Source: UTCFX2 sp963788145 (GTDB taxonomy: Bacteria; Chloroflexota; Anaerolineae; Anaerolineales; UBA4823). Taken from it: DNA of 64,000 nt. This document shows positions 54,023-61,352 of this stretch, piece by piece. The number at the start of each line of letters is the position of its first letter. The first letter of the stretch is position 1. The translations under genes were made by a program, and so were the position numbers. A model generated the notes under the pieces. The model ran no database searches. It was not told the DNA's origin and saw nothing but the letters and a program-made list of their open reading frames with translations. The stretch covers positions 186,001-250,000 of the forward strand of contig CAWBFQ010000003.1 in the NCBI GenBank assembly GCA_963788145.1. Direction: 5' to 3'.

Positions 54023-55627
54023 TTATTGATTTAGATGATAACACTTATTCCATAGGCGAGCATAGGAAGTTGCCTCTTCGTCCCATCGCTGATCATTCCA
54101 GCCCAGTTCCACCTGGGCGACTGCCCGGATTGAATCAATGTGATCCAGACCACCGTGTGGTAGAAGCAACCCCAGTCGCACCCTGCGTAACAGTAAATCA
54201 TCCAGATGAACCACGGCTTCAGAGCGGGCTGCCCAGCGAAGCTCAGCCCATAACGCGCTCGAGTCACCAATCGAAGTTAAGTCGCCGGATTGAGCGTTGG
54301 CGGTTAATTCAGCAGCAGTCGACCCATATCTGCCTGATAAGCGTAGGCGTTGTGCGGGATGTAAGGTTTCTGCGTTGGGCAATTCTCCCGGTACAGAATC
54401 CAGCACGCGCACCTGGTTATCAAATACCGGTTTTCCTGGCAAACGTGGGTGAACCCTTTCCAACGCATCATGCGCCATCAAGCGAAAAGTGGTCAGTTTC
54501 CCGCCGGTTACAGTGAGCAGATTGCTTTCGTCCCACACGATATGCTCGCGTGATTCTTTAGATGGATCCGATTTTCCGGTATCCAAAACTGGCCGGACGC
54601 CGGAATAAGCTCCTTGAATATCCGAGAGGGTTAATTCCTGGCAGGAGAATGCAGATTGAGCAGCCTGAAGTAAGTAAGCTGCTTCCATTTCCGAAATAGC
54701 AACATCTTGCTCCAGCGGATCAGAGTGATCGACATCCGTCGTGCCAACAATGGTGATCCCTTCCCATGGGATGGCGAAAACCGGTCGATGATCTTGCGGG
54801 TGAAGAAAGCTGACCGATCGGGTGAGAGGTAACCTTTTCGATGAGATTATCAGGTGACTGCCGCGCAACTTTCGTAGCCGGGCGCGCCCTCCAACTTGGA
54901 TTCGCAATTCATCCGCCCATGCGCCGGTAGCATTAATCACAACCGCTGATTGGATTTCTTGAGTCGCTAATGCTTCTCCCGGGGATTGGTTTTCTACAAC
55001 CACTCCACAGATTCGCCCATTTCTGGTTTTTAGCAAATCGGTCACTTTGGCGTAATTCAAAGCCAACGCACCGTCCAGCACGGCTTCTTGAATCACCCGC
55101 AATACCAGGCGCGAGTCATCCGTCTGCGCGTCAAAATAACGAAATCCTCCCATTAATCCATCTTCTGTAAGCGGCGGACATAGATCGTGGATATCGATCT
55201 GATCATAGCGGCGATGACCCCATTTGAGCGCCAATAAATCATAGACGATCAACCCAGCCTCGAAAACCCAGGCGGGAATGGTGTCGCCTTGATAATTGAC
55301 CAGTAAGAAACTGAGCGGATTTACCAGGCCGCGGCCTTCATGGATCAAGCGTTCGCGCTCACGCACTGATTCCAGTGTGACCCGAATTTGCAGGTTCTTC
55401 AGATAGCGAAACCCGCCATGTACCAGTTTTGAAGATCGGCTTGAAGTGCCAGATGAGAAATCATGCGCTTCCAGCAATAAAGCCTTTAACCCTGCCCGGG
55501 CTGCTTCGCGCAGAATTCCGGCTCCAGTGATACCCCCACCAATAATAATTAAATCCCAATATTGGTTGAGATCGCTCCAGGCTTGATTGCGCCATCCTTT
55601 TTCCCACGGATGTTTTTTAATCATCAT
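54023..55627 (-). CDS. glpD: FAD-dependent glycerol-3-phosphate dehydrogenase
   Basis: ATG 55627 (or the adjacent ATG 55624) follows AGAGGACGA. The protein of about 534 residues oxidises glycerol 3-phosphate to DHAP and feeds electrons to quinone. The FAD site is DLIIIGGGITGAGILREAARAGLKALLLEAHDFSSGTSSRSSKLVHGGFRYL, a standard GlpD start. TGGKLTTFR follows near the C-terminal part. Its start overlaps the end of the preceding flavoprotein gene, so the two are translated together. Confidence 0.92.
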   Translation of the reverse strand: MMIKKHPWEKGWRNQAWSDLNQYWDLIIIGGGITGAGILREAARAGLKALLLEAHDFSSGTSSRSSKLVHGGFRYLKNLQIRVTLESVRERERLIHEGRGLVNPLSFLLVNYQGDTIPAWVFEAGLIVYDLLALKWGHRRYDQIDIHDLCPPLTEDGLMGGFRYFDAQTDDSRLVLRVIQEAVLDGALALNYAKVTDLLKTRNGRICGVVVENQSPGEALATQEIQSAVVINATGAWADELRIQVGGRARLRKLRGSHLIISSKRLPLTRSVSFLHPQDHRPVFAIPWEGITIVGTTDVDHSDPLEQDVAISEMEAAYLLQAAQSAFSCQELTLSDIQGAYSGVRPVLDTGKSDPSKESREHIVWDESNLLTVTGGKLTTFRLMAHDALERVHPRLPGKPVFDNQVRVLDSVPGELPNAETLHPAQRLRLSGRYGSTAAELTANAQSGDLTSIGDSSALWAELRWAARSEAVVHLDDLLLRRVRLGLLLPHGGLDHIDSIRAVAQVELGWNDQRWDEEATSYARLWNKCYHLNQ

Positions 55628-57257
55628 TTCGTCCTCTCGTTTCTTCCGTCGGATTTTTATCATTTACCTGGATCAATTTTCCCGGATTAAATATCTGGTT
55701 TGGATCAAGGAAATTTGCTGTCTGGCGAATCAAGTCGATCCCGAGCCGACCTTTTTCCATCACCAAATATGGCGAATGATCTATGCCTACACCGTGTTGA
55801 TGGCTGATGGTGCCGTGATGAGCCACAATTTGCTGGCTGGCGGCGGATTTCATTGCTTGCCAACGCTGCAGTGTTTCTTCCGGATCGCTACTTCTGCGGA
55901 ATAAATAAGTGACATACAAACTGGCGCCGTCTCGATAAATGTGGGATAGATGGGCGAAGACCAACACTTGTTGTTCGAATTTCACAAGAGAAGTCTGAAT
56001 GGCCTGTAGGATTGCTGCCGCTGCCGGCTGGATCGACGACCAGCTTAGCGCGGTTTCAAGAGTATCGATAGCATACCCTTGAGTCCACAAAGTATTCCGT
56101 AAATAGGGTGAAAGGAAACGTGACTTGCGCCACAATTTTCCGATTGTTGCTCCTGTGTATAAACCGCCATATTTGCGGGCGATCTTTACAGCGCGCCGGT
56201 GTGCGTATCTGGTTGCATCCGCATCGCCTGTAATTCCCAATACCAGCAGCGAGCGTTGATTGCCATAATTCAGCCATCCCAGCCCGCGTTTTGCCCAGGC
56301 AACTAGATCATCTTTTCCGGATAACCGTAAGGTGGTTTCTGTCTCCAGAGGGTTGGATAGGCGCGCCATCGAGATGGGGATTTTTTGTTGGGCGATCTGG
56401 CGCACGGCTTCTATACCACCTTCCCAATCGTGAAAGAAAATGCCATAGAAGGTTTCACTTTCAGGGATTGAACGAATTCGCACCTGTGCCCGTGTGATGA
56501 TCCCAAAACGGCCTTCCGATCCAAGGTAAGTCTGGCGTAAATCCGGCCCGGCGGCGCTGGCAGGCAGAGCCGGTAGGTCGATCGGACCACGGCTGGTTTC
56601 CACGTGTCCGCCTGCAAAAAGATCCTCGATCCGTCCGTAATAATACGATTGCTGTCCGCTTGATCTTGTGGCAATCCAGCCGCCCAGGGTAGAAAGCTCG
56701 AACGACTGCGGAAAATGACCCAGGGTAAAACCGCGTAGGTTGAGTTGCTGTTCGATCTCAGGACCGCTCACGCCAGCCCCAAAAGTAGCTAATTGACTGA
56801 CCTCGTCGATGTTTTCCAGCTTGTTGAGATGCGAAAGATCGATAGTAAGGATTGGTGCTGCAATCGGCAATGGATTAATATGACCTACAACGCTGGTTCC
56901 GCCTCCATAAGGGATTATACAGATCTCATTTTTACGGGCGAATTCGATTAGCGAGGCCACTTCCTGATCATTCTCCGGGTAAATGACACCATCCGGGAAA
57001 CGCTCTATTTGACCATAACGCAGAGCAACCCAATCCGGTAAGCTTTGACCGCGGGCATGAAAAAGCCGATCGAGCGAGTTTGTCTTAATTAACGGATGAG
57101 GTGGGATTTGTGACTGGGGTATTTGCTCTAGCATCTGCGAGATGGTGACATCTGGGATGATCTCGCCTGGCCCAATCCGTTCCTGCAGATAATCTGCGGC
57201 AGATGCAGGCAGCGGGTAATCTGTTTTCTCGTCTCCCCATCCATTCCAACGGCGCAT
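55617..57257 (-). CDS. FAD-binding oxidase, alkylglycerone-phosphate (alkyl-DHAP) synthase-like
   Basis: The 546-residue protein has a PCMH-type FAD domain (RFPDGVIYPENDQEVASLIEFARKNEICIIPYGGGTSVVGH) and the FAD-oxidase C-terminal domain. GHFPQSFELSTLGGWIATRSSGQQSYYYGRIEDL is the signature region of alkyl-DHAP synthases, and the C-terminus has HHGTISHQHGVG. Family members exchange the acyl group of acyl-DHAP for a fatty alcohol, giving an ether bond. D-lactate-dehydrogenase-like activity is the alternative. GGAGG precedes the ATG. It lies in the fadR-type operon before glpD. Confidence 0.82.
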   Translation of the reverse strand: MRRWNGWGDEKTDYPLPASAADYLQERIGPGEIIPDVTISQMLEQIPQSQIPPHPLIKTNSLDRLFHARGQSLPDWVALRYGQIERFPDGVIYPENDQEVASLIEFARKNEICIIPYGGGTSVVGHINPLPIAAPILTIDLSHLNKLENIDEVSQLATFGAGVSGPEIEQQLNLRGFTLGHFPQSFELSTLGGWIATRSSGQQSYYYGRIEDLFAGGHVETSRGPIDLPALPASAAGPDLRQTYLGSEGRFGIITRAQVRIRSIPESETFYGIFFHDWEGGIEAVRQIAQQKIPISMARLSNPLETETTLRLSGKDDLVAWAKRGLGWLNYGNQRSLLVLGITGDADATRYAHRRAVKIARKYGGLYTGATIGKLWRKSRFLSPYLRNTLWTQGYAIDTLETALSWSSIQPAAAAILQAIQTSLVKFEQQVLVFAHLSHIYRDGASLYVTYLFRRSSDPEETLQRWQAMKSAASQQIVAHHGTISHQHGVGIDHSPYLVMEKGRLGIDLIRQTANFLDPNQIFNPGKLIQVNDKNPTEETRGRNDD

Positions 57258-57287
57258 AACAACCTCCGATCCGCTAGTTAATGCTGA

Positions 57288-57989
57288 TCACTCAACAGAT
57301 ATTTTCAATCGCTGTTCCCACAAACGCAGGCTGTCTTTCATCACTTCACGTGTAACTGCCTCTGCTGCTATCGGATCAGGAAGGCTGAAAGCCTGCTCCA
57401 ATTCTGCATAGAAAAGCCGGGATGTATGTCGAGATTTGGGTAGTTGAAAATAGAGAATGGCCATGGGTATATACAATTCCGTAAATCCGTTTAAAATTAA
57501 AGTGAAGATTGGATTTCCGGATGAGATGGAGAGTTGGTAATGCAGTCGCCAATCAAAGTTGGCAAATGCTTCCGCCTGATCAGGTATTAGCAGGTGATCC
57601 TTGAGCACGTGCAAAACAGAGGAGTGGTCATTGTTCGCCGCCAATGCGGTGTATGCTGGTGCAATCGCCAGGCGTACAGCGAGCAGGTTGGGGATAAAGT
57701 CGGGTGGAAGGTGTGTGGATCGGCGTGCGATCGCACCTAGCACTCCCAGGCTACCTTCGCGCCAGAAATCCCGTACACGGGTGGGTTTTCCATGGCGGAT
57801 TTCCAGCCAGCCATCCCGCCCCAGTCGTTGCAGCGCTTCACGTAAGGTGGGCCGGGTGACTTTGAGTTGTGAAGCAAGCTTGCGCTCGCCAGGTAGGGAA
57901 GAACCGATCGGAAATGCACCATCCAAAATCGCATCAATCAGGCGGTTTTCTGTCAATTCAGCCGGTTTTTGTGGGGAAGTCCATTCCAT
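57288..57989 (-). CDS. FadR-type GntR-family transcriptional regulator
   Basis: The 233-residue protein has a winged helix (GSSLPGERKLASQLKVTRPTLREALQRLGRDGWLEIRHGKPTRVRDFW). This is unusually close to E. coli FadR, including the wing His-Gly-Lys-Pro-Thr. The C-terminal domain (LLAVRLAIAPAYTALAA...FANFDWRLHYQLSISSGNPIFTLILNGFTELYIPM) also follows FadR, which binds long-chain acyl-CoA. It probably links this operon to fatty-acid status. It is the first gene of the operon, and an operator-like site lies just upstream. Confidence 0.88.
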   Translation of the reverse strand: MEWTSPQKPAELTENRLIDAILDGAFPIGSSLPGERKLASQLKVTRPTLREALQRLGRDGWLEIRHGKPTRVRDFWREGSLGVLGAIARRSTHLPPDFIPNLLAVRLAIAPAYTALAANNDHSSVLHVLKDHLLIPDQAEAFANFDWRLHYQLSISSGNPIFTLILNGFTELYIPMAILYFQLPKSRHTSRLFYAELEQAFSLPDPIAAEAVTREVMKDSLRLWEQRLKISVE

Positions 57990-58005
57990 AATTCTTCGCT
58001 CTGGT

Positions 58006-58022
58006 AAGTGGTCATACCAGTA
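58006..58022 (-). promoter_or_regulatory. FadR-type operator
   Basis: On the minus strand the site reads TACTGGTATGACCACTT. The E. coli FadR consensus is about AGCTGGTCCGACCTGTT; the core CTGGT..GACC and the final TT agree. It sits just downstream of the predicted start of transcription of the regulator gene, so FadR binding would block its own operon. An outer inverted repeat CTGGTA/TACCAG spans 58001-58020. Confidence 0.7.
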
Positions 58023-58030
58023 CTTTTTTC

Positions 58031-58059
58031 ATTATACCGAAAATTACGCATCGCGTCAA
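58031..58059 (-). promoter_or_regulatory. Promoter of the fadR-type operon
   Basis: On the minus strand TTGACG (58059-58054) is followed after 17 nt by a perfect TATAAT (58036-58031). The start of transcription would be near 58024, next to the FadR-type operator. Confidence 0.75.
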
Positions 58060-58066
58060 TATCTTG

Positions 58067-58072
58067 TATAAT
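58067..58072 (+). promoter_or_regulatory. Possible -10 element for the GMC oxidoreductase gene
   Basis: TATAAT at 58067-58072, with a weak -35 (TTACGC, 58044-58049) 17 nt before it. It overlaps the divergent regulator promoter, so one site could control both. The leader of about 150 nt contains short hairpins (for example CCTGAG...CTCAGG, near 58170-58190), but no known riboswitch was recognised. Confidence 0.45.
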
Positions 58073-58229
58073 GATTGAGTTGGGAGTTGGTGAGACATTT
58101 CACGGGATATCTCTCCCGATAGATCGGCATTTTATAGGCCAGGCGCCTGTTTGTTCAGCAATAATGCTCCTGAGTGACTGACCCTCAGGCAACCAGGGCT
58201 TCTAATAACAGCGTATAGGAGGTGAACGG

Positions 58230-59909
58230 ATGAAGAATACTCACGCTGAACAGGTATTTGATTACATCATTATCGGTTCTGGTTTTGGGGGTAGCGTTTC
58301 GGCCATGCGTCTGGCAGAAAAAGGGTATTCTGTTCTGGTTCTGGAGCAGGGCAAACGATTTGAGGATGAGGATTTTGCCAAATCTAACTGGCAGGCGACA
58401 AAGTACTTATGGCTGCCCGCTTTACGCTGTTTTGGGATATTGAAGATCAGCCTGTTCAGAGATGTGCTGGTATTGCACGGCGCAGGTGTGGGAGGGGGGA
58501 GCCTTGGATATGCGAACGTCTTGATGCGACCGAGCGATGAGTTATTTCGAAACCCTTCGTGGAAACACCTGGCGGACTGGAAAGAAGTACTGATCCCGCA
58601 TTATCAAACTGCAGAAGCCATGCTTGGTGTGGTTCGCAACCCCTGTCTTTGGCATTCTGATCAGGTGATGATTGAAATAGCAAGTGAACTTGGAACAGCA
58701 GAGACTTTCCACCCAACTCTGGTCGGAGCTTATTTTGGCGAACCAGGCAAGGAAGGTCAACCAGCGCCAGATCCGTATTTTAACGGAGAAGGACCTGCGC
58801 GGAATGGCTGCACTCAATGCGGCGGCTGCATGGTGGGTTGCCGAAATAACGCTAAAAACACGCTGGTCAAGAATTATCTCTATTTTGCTGAAAAATGGGG
58901 TGCTCAAATATGGTCAGAATGTGAAGTCAGCGATGTGACTCCGCTCTCGTCGAATGAAGCGGATGAGGCGCGATATGAAATTGTATATCACAATTCAACC
59001 GGCTGGCTACGTACTTCCCAGTCCAGGGTACGCGGGCGGAATATTGTCTTTTCTGCTGGATCGCTAGGAACGCAAAAATTACTCTTTCGTTGCCGCGATA
59101 TTACCGGCTCACTTCCCAGGGTTTCGCCGAAATTGGGCCACATGGTGCGCACGAATAGTGAAGCATTGCTGGGTGTGGTGGCTCGTGATCACCAAGTTGA
59201 CTATTCTGAAGGAATTGCGATCACCTCGATTTTTTATGCTGACCCTGTTACTACAGTTGAGCCAGTTCGTTATCCGGCAGGTTCTTCATTGATGCGTTTT
59301 CTTTCCAGTCCGCTGCTCGAGACTGATGGCAGCGTTGTTAAACGATTTCTCAGAACTTTCTTAGAGATCATTATGCATCCGGTTGATTTCTTAAATACAT
59401 ATTTCTTGCCCGGATGGGCAGAGCACTCGACGATCCTTTTGGTGATGCAAACCGTCGATAATCATATGCGAATGCACCTGGGACGCAACATATGGACTTT
59501 ATTCCAAAAGGGATTGGTTTCGGACGTTAGTGCACAACACCGAGTTCCCAGCAAGATCGATATCGGTCATCGAGTGACCCGGCGGTTCGCCGAAAAAATC
59601 AATGGAATCCCAGCAGGAAGCATCAATGAGGGGCTATTGAATATTCCCATGACCGCTCATATTCTGGGGGGTTGCCCATTTGGGCGGAATGATCAAGAAG
59701 GCGTGATCGATTTAGATTGCCAGATTCATAATTACCCGGGCTTGTTCGTGGTTGATGGCTCAATCATGCCGGCCAACCCTGGCGTGAACCCAAGCCTGAC
59801 GATCACAGCTCTGGCCGAATATGCTATGAGTCGCATTCCAACAAAACCGGAGGCGCTGGTCAAGCAGCTAGTTTTGTCAAACACCTCGTCATCAGAGAAG
59901 CTGCTCTAA
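58230..59909 (+). CDS. GMC-family oxidoreductase with ferredoxin-like cysteine motif (cholesterol-oxidase/fatty-alcohol-oxidase-like)
   Basis: The 559-residue flavoprotein has an FAD dinucleotide site (FDYIIIGSGFGGSVSAMRLAEKGYSVLVLEQG) and a C-terminal GMC segment (HILGGCPFG...GLFVVDGSIMPANPGVNPSLTITALAEYA). An unusual CTQCGGCMVGC stretch near residue 195 recalls iron-sulfur cluster ligands. It likely oxidises a lipid alcohol or sterol-like alcohol. AGGAGGTGA precedes the ATG. It diverges from the FadR-type operon and its end overlaps gatB by 18 nt. Confidence 0.85.
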   Translation: MKNTHAEQVFDYIIIGSGFGGSVSAMRLAEKGYSVLVLEQGKRFEDEDFAKSNWQATKYLWLPALRCFGILKISLFRDVLVLHGAGVGGGSLGYANVLMRPSDELFRNPSWKHLADWKEVLIPHYQTAEAMLGVVRNPCLWHSDQVMIEIASELGTAETFHPTLVGAYFGEPGKEGQPAPDPYFNGEGPARNGCTQCGGCMVGCRNNAKNTLVKNYLYFAEKWGAQIWSECEVSDVTPLSSNEADEARYEIVYHNSTGWLRTSQSRVRGRNIVFSAGSLGTQKLLFRCRDITGSLPRVSPKLGHMVRTNSEALLGVVARDHQVDYSEGIAITSIFYADPVTTVEPVRYPAGSSLMRFLSSPLLETDGSVVKRFLRTFLEIIMHPVDFLNTYFLPGWAEHSTILLVMQTVDNHMRMHLGRNIWTLFQKGLVSDVSAQHRVPSKIDIGHRVTRRFAEKINGIPAGSINEGLLNIPMTAHILGGCPFGRNDQEGVIDLDCQIHNYPGLFVVDGSIMPANPGVNPSLTITALAEYAMSRIPTKPEALVKQLVLSNTSSSEKLL

Positions 59910-61352
59910 GACGGCGCGCACGACTTGAGGATCTGCTTTACCGCCTGATTTTCGCATCACCTGGCCAACGAACCAGCCGATCAGGCTGGTTTTACCTTCA
60001 CGGTAGTTTTCAACCGGTTCTGGGTTTTCAGCCAGGACTAGAGCGCATACTTTTCGGATCGCCTCTATATCGCTCACCTGGGCTAACCCCTCGGATTGGA
60101 CGATTTCCTCTGGTGATTGCCCGCTTTGCTCTACCTTTTCAAGCAGAGATTTCCCGGTAGAAATGTTGATCTTGTTCTCATCTACCAGGCGAATGATGGA
60201 CGCCAGGTAAACCGGTGTGAGTTTCAGATCAGAGGCGTTCAACCCACGCTCGTTAATACTTCGCAATACATCGTTCATCAACCAATTTGAGACGCGCTTG
60301 GGATCGCCTTCATAAGCTTTGATAGCTGCTTCGAAATAATCCGAAAGGTTCTTCTCAGAAGTCAGGATGTCTGCATCATATTCGGGTAATCCGTACTGGT
60401 CGATGAACCGCTGGCGACGCTCCAGAGGCAATTCTGGCAAACCCGTCAACACGGATGTAAGCCAATCTTGATCGATCTGGATTGGCAGCAGGTCGGGTTC
60501 GCGGAAATAACGGTAATCTGCCTCGGTTTCCTTTGAGCGCATTTTGCGCAATACACCTGTGTCTTCGTCCCACTCCAGCGTCCAGGCGGCAATTTTATGC
60601 CCCGCTTCAACTTCGCGGATCTGACGTTTGATTTCGGTTTCAATCGCTTCACGCACAGCATTGATTGAATTGACGTTTTTGATCTCGGTCTTCGGGTTCA
60701 GATAGGTCGCGCCGACCGGGCGGATAGACACATTGGCGTCACAACGCAAGTGAGCCTTCTCCATATCTGCTTCTGAAATGCCAATCCAACGCAGTAGTTG
60801 GCGCAGCCGGGTCAGGTATTGAGCTGCTTCATCGGCTGAATGGATATCTGGGGCGGTGACCATTTCTACTAATGGCACGCCGCAGCGGTTGAAATCGATC
60901 AAGCGCTGACCTAATTCGTTCTTCGTTTTACCGGCATCTTCCTCAATGTGAAGTTTGTGAATGTGAACGCGGCGGGAGTAGTTGTGTGCGCCGATCTGCA
61001 TGGGTACATCCAGGTAACCACCGACAGCCAAGGGTTGGTCATATTGTGAAATCTGATAACCTTTTGGCAAATCGGGGTAGAAATAGTTCTTACGGTCAAA
61101 GAATGAAATCGGAAGAATGTCAGCGTGCATAGCCGCCGCCAGCAACACACCTTTCTCAATCACAGCCTCATTTAGCACAGGCAGAACGCCTGGTAGTCCG
61201 GTGCATACCGGGCAGATGTTCGTATTCGGTGGGCTGTTCCATGAATCCGCTTTGCAGGAACAGAAAATCTTGGTTGTAGTGTTGAGCTGGATATGGGTCT
61301 CAAGACCGATAACGGCTTCATATTCGGGCATGGTCATACTCGCATCATTCAA
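59892..61352 (-). CDS. gatB: Asp/Glu-tRNA amidotransferase subunit B
   Basis: GatB, with GatA and GatC, turns Glu-tRNA(Gln) and Asp-tRNA(Asn) into the amide forms. The protein of about 481-486 residues has EAVIGLETHIQLNTTTKIFCSC, ICPVCTGLPGVLPVLNE (zinc Cys), FDRKNYFYPDLPKGYQISQYDQP and the YqeY-like tail ending GKADPQVVRAVLEQLL. TTG 61352 follows the previous stop directly; ATG 61337 is an equally likely start. Confidence 0.95.
   Translation of the reverse strand: MNDASMTMPEYEAVIGLETHIQLNTTTKIFCSCKADSWNSPPNTNICPVCTGLPGVLPVLNEAVIEKGVLLAAAMHADILPISFFDRKNYFYPDLPKGYQISQYDQPLAVGGYLDVPMQIGAHNYSRRVHIHKLHIEEDAGKTKNELGQRLIDFNRCGVPLVEMVTAPDIHSADEAAQYLTRLRQLLRWIGISEADMEKAHLRCDANVSIRPVGATYLNPKTEIKNVNSINAVREAIETEIKRQIREVEAGHKIAAWTLEWDEDTGVLRKMRSKETEADYRYFREPDLLPIQIDQDWLTSVLTGLPELPLERRQRFIDQYGLPEYDADILTSEKNLSDYFEAAIKAYEGDPKRVSNWLMNDVLRSINERGLNASDLKLTPVYLASIIRLVDENKINISTGKSLLEKVEQSGQSPEEIVQSEGLAQVSDIEAIRKVCALVLAENPEPVENYREGKTSLIGWFVGQVMRKSGGKADPQVVRAVLEQLL

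Noticed and set aside
58073..58229. Riboswitch in the leader of the GMC oxidoreductase gene
   Set aside because: Several short hairpins occur, but the sequence fits none of the known classes I could recall, so only an ordinary leader is claimed.
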